From Natrinema amylolyticus_A (lineage in GTDB: Archaea > Halobacteriota > Halobacteria > Halobacteriales > Natrialbaceae): DNA of 64,000 bases. Position numbers and translations under genes: made by a program. Shown one piece after another: positions 49,569-59,057 of this stretch (within the stretch, counting starts at the first letter, position 1; the number at the start of each line of letters is the position of its first letter). The stretch is taken from NCBI RefSeq assembly GCF_042678045.1, contig NZ_JBHUDI010000006.1, positions 62,001 through 126,000 of the forward strand, in the 5' to 3' direction. The notes under the pieces are model-generated. The model worked only from the letters and a program-made list of their open reading frames with translations, searched no databases and was not told the DNA's origin.

Positions 49569-51032
49569 ATGGGGGCTATCGAGTTACTGGCATCGTATTT
49601 CGGGTTCGACGAACACGATACTGACTTCACGACCGAACTGGTCGCGGGGATTACGACGTTCCTTGCGATGTCGTATATCATCGTGGTCAATCCGACGGTG
49701 TTGCTGCCGGCGATTATGGGGTTCAACGAACAGGGCGAGATCAACCAGCAGACGACCATCGACGGGGCCGTCTACAACTCGAACGAGGTGTTCCAGATGC
49801 TTGCGATCGCGACGATCATCGCTTCGGTCGTCGCGGTACTGGTCATGGCACTGTACGCCAACCGGCCGTTCGGGCTCGCACCGGGGATGGGGCTGAACGC
49901 CTTCTTTACGTTCACTGTCGTCATCGGGATGGGGATTCCGTGGCAGACGGCCCTCGCTGCGGTCTTCGTCGAAGGGCTCATCTTCATCGCTATCACGGCC
50001 GTCGGGGCCCGCAAATACGTCATCAACCTCTTCCCCGAACCGGTGAAGTTCTCGGTCGGTGCGGGGATCGGTGTCTTCCTGCTGTTTATCGGACTTCAGG
50101 AGATGCAGATCGTCGCGGCGGATCCCGCGACGATGGTCACGCTCGGTGATATCGCACAGAACCCGGCCGCGCTCCTCGGACTCGCCGGCCTCTTCTTGAC
50201 CTTCGTCCTCTGGGCACGCGGCATGAAAGGTGCAATCGTCACCGGCATCATCACGACGACCGTCGCCGGTTGGGGGCTGTTGCTCGCCGGCGTTTCGAGC
50301 GCCGAGGCGCTCGCCCCCGACGCGCTGCTCGACGAGGGGACCGGCGAGGTCACCTTCGAAGCGGTGACGTCACCCCACTACGACATCACCCCGCTGGTCG
50401 GCGCATTCGTCGAGGGGCTGCGAGACGTCGATCCGCTGACCTTTGCACTCGTCGTGTTCACGTTCTTTTTCGTGGACTTCTTCGACACCGCCGGGACGCT
50501 CATCGGCGTGGCCCAGTTCGGTGACTTCTTAGACGAGAACGGCGAACTTCCCGAGATCGAGAAGCCGCTGATGGCCGACGCGGTCGGGACGACCGTCGGC
50601 TCGATGATCGGCACTTCGACGGTGACGACCTACGTCGAGTCCTCGACCGGCGTCGAGGAAGGAGGCCGAACCGGCTTCACTGCCCTCGTGGTCGGTGCCC
50701 TGTTTGCACTGTCACTGGTCGCAGTGCCGGTCGTCGCCGCGATTCCTGCCTACGCCTCGTTCATCGCGCTCGTTGCCGTCGGGGTCATCATGCTTCAGGG
50801 CGTCCTCGATATCGACTGGCAGGACCCCGCGTGGTCGGTCTCGGCCGGACTCACGATCACTATCATGCCGCTGACCTACTCGATCGCCAACGGCCTGGCT
50901 GCCGGGATCATCGCCTACCCGCTGATCAAAACGGCGATGGGCGAGCGTACCGACGTTCGGCTCGGACAGTGGGCGATCGCCGTCGCGCTGATCGGCTACT
51001 TCTACGTCTCCACCAGCGGGATGCTCGGCTAG
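49569..51032 (+). CDS. NCS2-family purine permease (AzgA-like)
   Basis: A 487-residue transporter with about 13 helices. Family signatures: TELVAGITTFLAMSYIIVVNPTVL at the N-terminus, LAPGMGLNAFFTFTVVIGMG, FFFVDFFDTAGTLIGVA and GTSTVTTYVESSTGVEEGGRTGFTALV. These match AzgA/GhxP adenine, guanine and hypoxanthine transporters. It would feed purine salvage, complementing purF at 35829. ATG 49569 (MGAIELLASYFGF) matches family starts; the in-frame codon at 49506 lies inside the promoter and palindrome region. Confidence 0.92.
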   Translation: MGAIELLASYFGFDEHDTDFTTELVAGITTFLAMSYIIVVNPTVLLPAIMGFNEQGEINQQTTIDGAVYNSNEVFQMLAIATIIASVVAVLVMALYANRPFGLAPGMGLNAFFTFTVVIGMGIPWQTALAAVFVEGLIFIAITAVGARKYVINLFPEPVKFSVGAGIGVFLLFIGLQEMQIVAADPATMVTLGDIAQNPAALLGLAGLFLTFVLWARGMKGAIVTGIITTTVAGWGLLLAGVSSAEALAPDALLDEGTGEVTFEAVTSPHYDITPLVGAFVEGLRDVDPLTFALVVFTFFFVDFFDTAGTLIGVAQFGDFLDENGELPEIEKPLMADAVGTTVGSMIGTSTVTTYVESSTGVEEGGRTGFTALVVGALFALSLVAVPVVAAIPAYASFIALVAVGVIMLQGVLDIDWQDPAWSVSAGLTITIMPLTYSIANGLAAGIIAYPLIKTAMGERTDVRLGQWAIAVALIGYFYVSTSGMLG

Positions 51033-51168
51033 ACTCACGTCGAGTACCGCTCGAGCGGCCACTGAATCGATCCACTCAGCACGCGCTCGTGTGCAGTCGC
51101 TGCTGGCCGATACCAAACCATCGCAATCACTGTGCTCTTGGGGTTCGAGGCCCCTACATTCGGTCACG

Positions 51169-51426
51169 ATGGCAGACATCACGCTGTACGACCTTCCCGG
51201 CTGTCCGTTCTGTGCGATGGTCCGGACGAAACTCGACGAACTCGAACTCGACTACGACACCATCGAGGTTCCCCGCGCACACAGCGAGCGGACCGAAGTC
51301 GAGAAGGTCAGCGGCCAGACCGGCGTGCCGGTCATCACTGACGAGGCGACCGGCGTCGAAGGAATGCCAGAAAGCAGCGACATCGTCGAGTACCTCGAGG
51401 AAACGTACGGCGACGAGACGGCCTGA
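51169..51426 (+). CDS. Glutaredoxin-like protein
   Basis: An 85-residue glutaredoxin/GST-N domain. ITLYDLPGCPFCAMVRTKLDELELDYD has the CPFC active site, QTGVPVITDE the cis-Pro loop, and ESSDIVEYLEETYG the final helix. It reduces protein disulfides, probably with gamma-glutamylcysteine-linked chemistry in haloarchaea. ATG 51169 is the domain start; upstream in-frame codons are not glutaredoxin-like. Confidence 0.9.
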   Translation: MADITLYDLPGCPFCAMVRTKLDELELDYDTIEVPRAHSERTEVEKVSGQTGVPVITDEATGVEGMPESSDIVEYLEETYGDETA

Positions 51427-51542
51427 ACCGTCGGCGATCAGTCAGTGTCTAGACAGCAACGAATCGTCGTGTTGAGATAGTAAAACACAGTGACAACTGG
51501 CGGAAAACGTATCGAACGTCGATCCTACGGGGACGTGACCGA

Positions 51543-52508
51543 TCAGACTGCCTCTTCGTACTCCGAGCGCTCCCGGATGACGTCTCGAAGCTCGTCGGCG
51601 TTCCGGAGGTCAGCGAGTTCGTCGCGTTCGACCAGCGCCGTGCCGTCGACGGACTCCTGTTTCGCCCGGTCGACGACGTAGACCGACCGCGTGCGGGTGA
51701 CCTCCCCGATCGAACTCATGATCCGGGCACGCTTCTCCGCGGCCTTCGTGAACTTCGAGTGGCCCGTCAGGACGATGTCGCTGTCGTCTTCGTCCTCACT
51801 GACGGCCGTAAACGGCGAGCGGACCGTCGGATGGACGCTGTAGCCGGCCCGCGTGAAGACGGCGACGACCTGCTGGTCGTCCGGATCAGCCTCCGGATCG
51901 TCCGGCGTCGCATCGCTCTCGTGGACCTCGTCGGCGCCCTCGAGGACATCGACCGGGCTCGTCAGGGGCGCATCGAACAGTTCCTCGAGTGCCATCGCGA
52001 CCTCGACGGAGGCGTTCATGCCGTCTTCGTACTTCGAGACGGTGCGACGCGAGACACCGAGTTCGCTGGCCAGTTGACCGAGGCTCCAGTCTTTGTCCTG
52101 GCGTTCGTCGGCCAGTAGGTCGCCGTCGATATTGACGTAGAGACCACCCGGCGCAGCGTAGATCAGCGGCGGAACGTTCTCGATGAACAGGTTGTACGCC
52201 GTGTCGGGACTGAAGACGGGGACGCCGTGTCGGAAATAGACGACGTCCGGTTTCAGGTCCTCGTCACGGCTGCGCAGTCCGATGACGAGCGGCGTTGCCT
52301 CCAGATACGTTCCAAGCCGACGCATCTCGTGGCCGGTCGCCTCGTTGAACGCGTCGATGTTCGCGAGAATCTTGACGAGGATCAGATCGTCACCACGTCG
52401 CGCAGCAATGTCGAAACTCTTCGGCCGGATGGCACACCGATCGCTCACCACGAATCCCGCGTCCTCTAACATCGCGGTCACGTTGCCGACCAGTGCGGAG
52501 CGGGACAT
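51543..52508 (-). CDS. HTH-type transcriptional regulator (COG1395 type)
   Basis: A 321-residue archaeal regulator. The first ~120 residues resemble a nuclease-like alpha/beta fold (RCAIRPKSFDIAARRGDDLILVKIL). Then a Cro/XRE helix-turn-helix, WSLGQLASELGVSRRTVSKYEDGMNASVEVAMALEELF, at residues ~140-180. The C-terminal third is an acidic linker plus a second alpha/beta domain. The protein is euryarchaeal and its targets are not known. A TATA box 27 bases upstream indicates a leaderless mRNA. It is divergent from tiaS. Confidence 0.85.
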   Translation of the reverse strand: MSRSALVGNVTAMLEDAGFVVSDRCAIRPKSFDIAARRGDDLILVKILANIDAFNEATGHEMRRLGTYLEATPLVIGLRSRDEDLKPDVVYFRHGVPVFSPDTAYNLFIENVPPLIYAAPGGLYVNIDGDLLADERQDKDWSLGQLASELGVSRRTVSKYEDGMNASVEVAMALEELFDAPLTSPVDVLEGADEVHESDATPDDPEADPDDQQVVAVFTRAGYSVHPTVRSPFTAVSEDEDDSDIVLTGHSKFTKAAEKRARIMSSIGEVTRTRSVYVVDRAKQESVDGTALVERDELADLRNADELRDVIRERSEYEEAV

Positions 52509-52530
52509 ACGGGGTTGTAAGCGATTCCTC

Positions 52531-52538
52531 CTATAAGA
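52531..52538 (-). promoter_or_regulatory. TATA box for the COG1395 regulator
   Basis: TCTTATAG on the minus strand, centred about 27 bases before ATG 52508. An adjacent GGAGG also occurs between box and start. Confidence 0.6.
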
Positions 52539-52596
52539 CGTTTTCCCCGCGATGTCCGCATGCCGTGTCGCGGTTCGATCACGTATCGGGAATATA

Positions 52597-52630
52597 CTTA
52601 TATAGCTGGTTTCCCGTCCCCGACGGGGAA
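52597..52630 (+). promoter_or_regulatory. tiaS promoter with start-proximal palindrome
   Basis: CTTATATAG (52597-52605) is the likely TATA box. Directly downstream, CCCGTC-CCC-GACGGG (52613-52627) overlaps the expected transcription start. It could be an operator or, if transcribed, a 5' hairpin ahead of the tiaS ATG at 52671. Confidence 0.5.
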
Positions 52631-52670
52631 TCCCGAAAGGCGTTACACAGCCGGCGTCCAAACATCGGCG

Positions 52671-53978
52671 ATGACCGTCGTCGGGATCGACGATACGGAC
52701 TCGCGCGAGTTGGGCATGTGTACGACGTACGTCGCCGCGGAGATCGCCGAGCGGCTGCGCCAGGACGACTGGGGAACGGTCTCGCGGCTCCTGCTCGTCC
52801 GGCTCAACCCTGCCGTCGAGTACAAAACGCGAGGCAACGCCGCGCTGGCGATCCACACTGACTGTGATCTCGATCGTGCGTACGCGCTCGCGCGTGAACG
52901 CCTCGAGTCGCTGGCCGAAACCACGGACGAACGGACGAACCCCGGGCTGGTCGTCGCGGCACACGACCCAAACACCGATACAGCGCCCGACGACGTCGTT
53001 CGATTCGCACGCGCGGCGATCCGCGACCACCTCTCGATCGCCGACGCCGAGGCCATGATCGATCGCCACGGCTACCGGTCGTGGTACGCAGGGGACGGCC
53101 GCGGCCGGATCGGCGCGCTGGCCGCGATCGGAGCCTGGGACGCGCTCGCGGAGTGGACCTACGAGTACATCTCCTACCGCGAGCCCGACCGCTGGGGAAC
53201 GACCCGCGAGGTCGACCACGAGAGCGTCTTCGCCGCGGCCGACTGGGGCTATCCCGCGGTGTGGGACACGGTCGATCGCGGCGAGGACGAGACCGTCTGC
53301 GTACCCCACACGCCCGGTCCCATCCTCCACGGAGTCCGCGGCGACGATGCAGCCGCCGTCCGCACGGTCGCCGATCGGATCGAGAGCGAACCCGTCGCCG
53401 CGAGCCAGCTATTCGTCACGAATCAGGGCACAGATGTCCACTTGCAGGACGGCTCACTGTCGACGGTCGACGACGGACGCGCCTACCGCCTCGAGGGACA
53501 GGTCGCCAGCGAACCCGAAACGCGACGCGGCGGGCACGTCTTCGTCGACCTCGAGCCGCCGGCCGCCGGCGACGGCGCGGCCGACGGTGCGCCCGAGCGG
53601 CTCACGTGTGCGGCGTTCGAGCCGACGAAACGCTTCCGGGATCGCGTGCGCGCACTGCGGGTCGGCGATCGACTCACCGCCTGTGGCGAAGTGTCCGACG
53701 GGACGCTCAAACTCGAGAAGTTCGCCGTCCGCGACCTCGTGCGAACCGAACGGGTCACCCCGACCTGTCCCGACTGTGGCCGGACGATGAAGAGTGCCGG
53801 GCGAAACCAGGGCTACCGCTGTCGGGACTGCGGGACGGCGACGGCAGAGAAACCGACACGGGAACTCGAGCGCGAGCTCGAGGACGGCTGGTACGAGGTG
53901 CCGCCGTGTGCACGTCGTCATATCGCGAAGCCGCTCGTCCGGGGCGGATTCGACGCGCCGACGCATCCGGAGCGGTAG
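52671..53978 (+). CDS. tiaS: tRNA(Ile2) 2-agmatinylcytidine synthetase TiaS
   Basis: A 435-residue enzyme that attaches agmatine to C34 of tRNA-Ile2(CAU), letting it read AUA. Signatures: VVGIDDTDSRELGMCTTYVA (P-loop-like kinase motif), RLNPAVEYKTRGNAALAI, and WYAGDGRGRIGALAAIGA. An OB-fold follows, then the zinc ribbon CPDCGRTMKSAGRNQGYRCRDCG. The length fits the family. ATG 52671 is the domain start and lies about 45 bases after the expected transcription start, a longer leader than most genes here. Confidence 0.95.
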   Translation: MTVVGIDDTDSRELGMCTTYVAAEIAERLRQDDWGTVSRLLLVRLNPAVEYKTRGNAALAIHTDCDLDRAYALARERLESLAETTDERTNPGLVVAAHDPNTDTAPDDVVRFARAAIRDHLSIADAEAMIDRHGYRSWYAGDGRGRIGALAAIGAWDALAEWTYEYISYREPDRWGTTREVDHESVFAAADWGYPAVWDTVDRGEDETVCVPHTPGPILHGVRGDDAAAVRTVADRIESEPVAASQLFVTNQGTDVHLQDGSLSTVDDGRAYRLEGQVASEPETRRGGHVFVDLEPPAAGDGAADGAPERLTCAAFEPTKRFRDRVRALRVGDRLTACGEVSDGTLKLEKFAVRDLVRTERVTPTCPDCGRTMKSAGRNQGYRCRDCGTATAEKPTRELERELEDGWYEVPPCARRHIAKPLVRGGFDAPTHPER

Positions 53979-54139
53979 CCGGCGGTCCGTCGTTCGAAGA
54001 AGAACTGGTGACGCCGTGGTGGGCGCAAAACTCGCTGGCGGCCGTGAACTCGCCGGGACTGCCGATGCGCCGACAGGGGGGACGTCCTCGCGGATCAACT
54101 GCCCCGTGGCTATTTCATCGGGACCGGTGTACGAGGCGT

Positions 54140-54610
54140 ATGTCGCGGACGGTATTCGTTCCGACGGAGGGGTCACCGCTGTCGACGAAAGCACTCGAAA
54201 CGGCACTGATGGACTACCCGGACGCCGATATCGTCGTCTGTCACGTGATGGATCCGATCGGGTCAGGACGGAGCCTCATCGACGTCATGCGCCCGACGTT
54301 CGACAACGGAGCGCCGCCGGGATCGGTCACCCCAGAGTACTGGCGCGAATGGCGTGAGGAAGCCGAGGCGAAGGCCGAGACGGTCTTCGACGACGCACGC
54401 GAACTCGCCGCCGACCACGACCGGACGGTCGAGACGGTCCTCGAGTTCGGCGAGCCGGACGACATCATCCTCGAGTACGCGGAGGGACACGATGTCGACC
54501 GAATCGTAATGGGGAGTCACTGCCGAACCGGTGCCGAGCGGTTCCTGCTCGGCAGCGTCGCGGAGACGGTCGTTCGCCGGGCACCGGTGCCGGTCATGGT
54601 CGTCAGATGA
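54140..54610 (+). CDS. Universal stress protein
   Basis: A 156-residue single-domain USP: SRTVFVPTEGSPLSTKALE at the N-terminus and VDRIVMGSHCRTGAERFLLGSVAETVVRRAPVPVMVV at the C-terminus, with the ATP-binding GS-x-x-R-x-G-x-x-x-x-x-x-G-S pattern. It faces two minus-strand USP genes and forms a stress cluster with them and the P-type ATPase. Confidence 0.92.
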   Translation: MSRTVFVPTEGSPLSTKALETALMDYPDADIVVCHVMDPIGSGRSLIDVMRPTFDNGAPPGSVTPEYWREWREEAEAKAETVFDDARELAADHDRTVETVLEFGEPDDIILEYAEGHDVDRIVMGSHCRTGAERFLLGSVAETVVRRAPVPVMVVR

Positions 54611-54656
54611 GGGTGTCGAGGGCCCGACAGGAGGCGACAGGAGACGCGGCCCCGTC

Positions 54657-55545
54657 TCAGTCTTCCGTCGGGGATCCCCGGATCAGCGTCACCGTTCGTG
54701 GCGAGCGCCGCGCGACCCGTTCGGCGACCGACCCCGTGATCAGTCGGGCCGGCAGCGACCGACCGTGACTCCCCATCACGATCTGATCGGCGTCGTGTTC
54801 GACCGCGTACTCGACGATCTCGTCGGCAGCCGTTCCGGACACCGTCGCCGTCTCGAGGGATACTCCGTGGTCGTCGGCCACCGCANNNNNNNNNNNNNGC
54901 CAGGATCTCCTCCGCGCGGTCCTCGGCGGCGGCTCGGATCTCGTCGAGGTCGGTCCCCTCGACGGCCGCCGACTGGTCGAACGGGAGCTCTAGAACGTGG
55001 ATCGCGGTGTGTGAGCCGTCCGGAAACGTCTCGAGTGCGTACGCGAGCGCGGCCTCGGCCTGTTCGGAGCCATCGACGGGAATCAAGAGGTCGCCAGGGA
55101 GGTCGCGTTCGTGGAGCGCCGCCGCCAGTTCGGGGACGATCGTCGCCGAGACGGGGGCGCGGCGGATGACAGTCTCGCTTACGTGGCCGAGAAACGGGCT
55201 CGTAATCGGCGATTCGCCGTGGCTGCCCATGACGACGTGGTCGATGTCGTCGTCGGTCACGACCGCGAGGATCTCGGTGTGTGGGCGGCCGGTTCGGAGC
55301 AGCGTTCGTATCTCGCGGTCGTGGTCGGCGGCCCGCTCGGCCGCGCGCTCGAGGATTTCCTCACCCCGATTTTCGGCGCGTTCCTGGGGCGATTCGGACG
55401 CGCCAACGGCCGCGGTGTGATCGCGCGTTGGATCGACGACAGTGAGTGCGGTGACCGACGCGTCGGGAAACGACGCGAGGCTGTACTCCAGCCCGGCGAA
55501 TCCGTGCGCCGAGCCGTCGAGCGGAACGAGGATGTGCTGTGGCAT
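54657..55545 (-). CDS. Tandem-domain universal stress protein (interrupted by an assembly gap)
   Basis: Two USP domains in one protein of about 290 residues. Domain 1 (MPQHILVPLDGSAHGFAGLE...VVMGSHGESPITSPFLGHVSETVIRRAPVSATIV) and domain 2 (LLIPVDGSEQAEAALAYALE...QIVMGSHGRSLPARLITGSVAERVARRSPRTVTLI) each keep the G-S nucleotide motif. A 13-N gap at 54886-54898 lies in domain 2 and shifts the apparent frame; coding resumes as VADDHGVSLETATV. Tandem USPs form intramolecular dimers. It is in the same orientation as the next USP gene and the P-type ATPase. Confidence 0.85.
54886..54898. other. Assembly gap (13 N)
   Basis: Unknown bases within the second USP domain; the true length is uncertain, so the frame shift across it is not evidence of a mutation. 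Confidence 0.98.
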
Positions 55546-55652
55546 GGCTATCGTCGGTGCGAAGGCCCGATCGACTCGCCCTTCCACACCGACGCGTATA
55601 AAGCCGAACCCGCAGGCAGTCGGTCCGACTCGAGAACGGCGACACGGGGCCG

Positions 55653-56057
55653 TTAGCGAACGATCGTGACCGAGACGGGAGAGCGACGGGTGACCGCCTC
55701 CGCGACGCTGCCGAGCAGAACTCTCGACATCCCGGACCGACCGGTACTGCCCATCACGACGTGATCGATGTCGTGCTCGTCGATATACCGGAGGATCGTG
55801 CGGGCGGTATGGCCCTCGATGAGCGCCGTTTTGATCTCTCGACCGTGTGTATCGGCGGTCGTCGCCGCGTCCTCGAGAAACGCTTGCCCCCTCTCTTTGG
55901 CGTATTCGTAGGGCGTCGTCTCCGGTTCCGACGGGATCCGAGTGACCTGAATGACGTGCAAGACGTGGATCTCGGCGTCGGGGAACAGGTCGAACGCTTC
56001 CTGGAGTGCGTCGGTCGCTCGCGAGGAGCCGTCGACCGGGACCAGAACTCGAGTCAT
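55653..56057 (-). CDS. Universal stress protein
   Basis: A 134-residue USP: MTRVLVPVDGSSRATDALQEAFDLFPDAEIHVLHV, then DHVVMGSTGRSGMSRVLLGSVAEAVTRRSPVSVTIV with an intact G-S-T-G-R-S-G ATP-binding loop. It lies between the tandem USP and the P-type ATPase, 59 bp after the ATPase stop codon in the direction of transcription, so readthrough from the ATPase gene is possible. Confidence 0.92.
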   Translation of the reverse strand: MTRVLVPVDGSSRATDALQEAFDLFPDAEIHVLHVIQVTRIPSEPETTPYEYAKERGQAFLEDAATTADTHGREIKTALIEGHTARTILRYIDEHDIDHVVMGSTGRSGMSRVLLGSVAEAVTRRSPVSVTIVR

Positions 56058-56116
56058 AGTCCACGTAGACGCCGAGCGGGCAAGGGTCTACCGCGACTGG
56101 AAGCAACCGTGATAGG

Positions 56117-58852
56117 TCAGTATCGATCGTAGTATCGGTCCAGGACGTTCTCGAAAAGCGCCAGTAACGCGCCGAACGCGAGCAGTGCGACCCCGATCTG
56201 GGCCCAGTGGATGGCCGCGAGTGGCACGACGGCAAACAGGACGCCAACCGGGGTATAGAGCACCACGAACTGTAACGTGAGCGCGATCGCCACACCGATG
56301 ATGAGCCACCGGTTGGAGAACGGTCCGAGCCCGTAGCGCCACCGTACTGCCTGAATGCCGGCGATCTCGAAGACGACGAGCGAGGTAAACACCATCGTTC
56401 GGGCGAGCTCGATATCGGCCCGGTGGACGTAAAACAGCGGCATGATCGTGAGTGCGATGAGGACACCGATGCCGACGATTGAGGCTGTAATCCGGTCCGT
56501 GATCACGCCTTGATCCGGCGGTCGGGGGTCGCGCTCCATGACGTCGTCCGTCGGCGGGTCGACGCCCATCGACAGCGCGGGGAGGCCGTCGGTCACGACG
56601 TTGATCCAGAGGATCTGGACCGGCGTGACGACGAGTCCGAAGCCGAGCATCGACCCGGAAAACACCAGCATCACTTCTCCGGCGTTCCAACACAGCAAGA
56701 AGTTGACGAACTTGCGGACGTTGTCGAAGATGCGTCGACCGCCTTTGACCGCGTCCCGAATCGTCGCGAAATTGTCGTCGAGCAGGACGATATCGGACGA
56801 CTGTTCGGTGACGTCCGTCCCACGAATCCCCATCGCGACGCCGACATCTGCGTTTTTCACCGCCGGCGCGTCGTTGACGCCGTCGCCCGTCATCGCCACC
56901 GTGTGTCCGTTCGCCTGTAACGTCTGGAGGATCCGCGTCTTGTGTTCGGGGGCCGTGCGGGCGAAGATGTCGACCTCCTCGACGGCCGTCTGGAGTTCAT
57001 CGTCGCTCATCGTCTCGAGGTCGGGACCCGTCACGACGCGCGTCGATCGAAGGCCGATCTCCTCGCCGACCGCTCGTGCCGTCACGGCGTTGTCGCCGGT
57101 GATCATCACGACATCGATACCGGCCTCGAGACAGCCCTCGATCGCGCCCGGCACCTCCGGCCGCGGTGGATCGAGCATCCCCTGTAAGCCGAGAAAGACC
57201 ATCCCCTGCTCGAGGTCTTCGTCCGGCGACTCGACCTGTGATTCCGGCACGTCGGGCCGGTAGGCAAACCCCATCACGCGCAACGCGTCTTCGGCGAACG
57301 ACTCAGTTTGAGCCTCGAGTGCCGCCCGACGCTCGTCGGTCAACGCGACGTGGTCGCCGTCGACGAGTTCGCGGTCACAGCGCTCGAGAACGGTCTCGGG
57401 GGCGCCTTTCATGTAGGCGACAGTTCCGTCGTCGGGCGTTCGATGCACCGTCGTCATCCGCTTTCTCCCGGAGGTGAAGTCGACCTCTCCGAGACGGGGG
57501 TAGGCCTCGTCGAGGTCGTCGTGATCGAAGCCGGCCTTCTGGGCGGCGACGAACAGCGCGATTTCGGTCGGATCGCCGAGATACGTTCCGTTGTCGCCGT
57601 GTGCCGTCGCAGCCAGCTCGTCGATGTCGTCTCGCTCGCGGGTGCCGACGTCGACGTTGTTACAGAGCATCCCACAGCGCAGGACCCCGGCGACGCGCTC
57701 GGCGTCGACTGGGTCACCGCCCCGGAGAAACTCGCCGTCTGTGTCGTAGCCGGTCCCGGTCACCTCGTAGACCTCGCGGTTGGTGACGAGCCGTTGAACC
57801 GTCATCTCCTCTTCGGTGAGCGTGCCGGTTTTGTCCGTACAGATGACGTCGACCGACCCGAGCGCCTCGACGATCGGCAGTCGGCGCACGAGGGCGTTCT
57901 GCTCGGCCATCCGGCGTGCGCCGAGCGCGAGCGATAGCGTGACGACCGCGGGCAGTCCCTCGGGCACCGCGGAGACGGCGATCCCGACCGCCGTCAGAAA
58001 CACCTGCAGCGGCTCCGTCTCGCCGACGGCGAGTTCGGCGACGGCGATGATCGCGACGACGCCCACGACACCGACCGCGATGAGCTTGCCGAGGCGGTCC
58101 ATCTCGGCCTGAAACGGCGTCTCCCGTTCTTCCGCCGCTTCGAGGGCGGTCGCGATTCGCCCCATCTCGGTCGCGGCCCCGGTCTCGACGACGACCGCAA
58201 CCCCGGAGCCGCGCTCCACGACGGTGTCCTTGTAGAGCATGTTCTCGCGCTCGGCGAGCGCGATATCCTCGGCGACGGTGCCGATCGTCTTCGAGACGCC
58301 GGCACTCTCGCCGGTCAGGGCCGCCTCGTCGACGCGCAGATTGGATTCCTCGAGTAGCCGGGCGTCGGCGGGAACGATGTCGCCGGACTCGACGTAGACG
58401 ATATCCCCGGGAACGAGTTTCGTGGCGTCGATCTCGCGTTTCTCGCCGCCGCGTCTGACGAGGGCGTACGTCGTCGACAGTTCGCGCAGCGCCTGAATGC
58501 TCTGTTCGGCCCGGTAGTCCTGGACGAACCCGAACAGCGTGATGAACACGACGATGCCCCCGATGACCGCGGCGTCGAGGAGGTGGTCGACCGCCGCCAT
58601 CACGACCGCCGCGACGATCAACACCCAGATCAACGCCGACGAGTACTGCTCGAGCAAGATCCGAAGCGGAGAGGTTCCGTCCTCGGCTTCGATCTCGTTC
58701 GGTCCCTCGCGCTCGAGACGGGTCTGTGCCTCGTCCGACTCCAACCCCTGGTCAGACGTCTCGAGGCCCGCGTAGACGTCTTCGAGCGGTCTCGAGTGCC
58801 AGGTATCAGTCGTCGACTCGTCGACGCGCTCGTGGTGCGTTGAACGTGACAC
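56117..58852 (-). CDS. P2-type cation-transporting ATPase (Ca2+-type)
   Basis: A 911-residue P-type ATPase. Visible in order: TGES in the actuator domain (AALTGESAGVSKT), SAVPEGLPAVVTLSLALG (M4 with the PEGLPA ion-binding motif), DKTGTLTEEEM (phosphorylated Asp), KGAPETVLERC in the nucleotide domain, TGDGVNDAPAVKNADVGVAMG (hinge), and PVQILWINVVTDGLPALSMGVDPP (M6). PEGLPA and TDGLPA point to the SERCA/PMCA-like P2 group exporting Ca2+ or another cation, rather than heavy-metal P1B pumps. It appears to be the first gene of a unit running into the USP genes. Confidence 0.92.
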   Translation of the reverse strand: MSRSTHHERVDESTTDTWHSRPLEDVYAGLETSDQGLESDEAQTRLEREGPNEIEAEDGTSPLRILLEQYSSALIWVLIVAAVVMAAVDHLLDAAVIGGIVVFITLFGFVQDYRAEQSIQALRELSTTYALVRRGGEKREIDATKLVPGDIVYVESGDIVPADARLLEESNLRVDEAALTGESAGVSKTIGTVAEDIALAERENMLYKDTVVERGSGVAVVVETGAATEMGRIATALEAAEERETPFQAEMDRLGKLIAVGVVGVVAIIAVAELAVGETEPLQVFLTAVGIAVSAVPEGLPAVVTLSLALGARRMAEQNALVRRLPIVEALGSVDVICTDKTGTLTEEEMTVQRLVTNREVYEVTGTGYDTDGEFLRGGDPVDAERVAGVLRCGMLCNNVDVGTRERDDIDELAATAHGDNGTYLGDPTEIALFVAAQKAGFDHDDLDEAYPRLGEVDFTSGRKRMTTVHRTPDDGTVAYMKGAPETVLERCDRELVDGDHVALTDERRAALEAQTESFAEDALRVMGFAYRPDVPESQVESPDEDLEQGMVFLGLQGMLDPPRPEVPGAIEGCLEAGIDVVMITGDNAVTARAVGEEIGLRSTRVVTGPDLETMSDDELQTAVEEVDIFARTAPEHKTRILQTLQANGHTVAMTGDGVNDAPAVKNADVGVAMGIRGTDVTEQSSDIVLLDDNFATIRDAVKGGRRIFDNVRKFVNFLLCWNAGEVMLVFSGSMLGFGLVVTPVQILWINVVTDGLPALSMGVDPPTDDVMERDPRPPDQGVITDRITASIVGIGVLIALTIMPLFYVHRADIELARTMVFTSLVVFEIAGIQAVRWRYGLGPFSNRWLIIGVAIALTLQFVVLYTPVGVLFAVVPLAAIHWAQIGVALLAFGALLALFENVLDRYYDRY

Positions 58853-58998
58853 GGATGCTCTGTTGACGTCTGCGCTGGTAATACTCGGCTCCTGTCCTCA
58901 CGGAATGGGAAGCGTATCCTGCGCCGACCGTACCACCATTCGGTTCTTAATCACCCCAGCAACGAATACTCGGACTGACTGATCACAAGTACTGACAT

Positions 58999-59012
58999 TC
59001 CACTCGAGTGGA
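58999..59012. promoter_or_regulatory. 14-bp palindrome at the SDR promoter
   Basis: TCCACTCGAGTGGA is perfectly palindromic and ends just before an A/T-rich AATACAAATAG that is a likely TATA region for the SDR gene at 59058. The position suits a regulator that acts at the TFB/TBP site. Confidence 0.45.
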
Positions 59013-59057
59013 GAATACAAATAGATTTGTCGCCGCCAGATGTAGCCAGCGGCCGCA

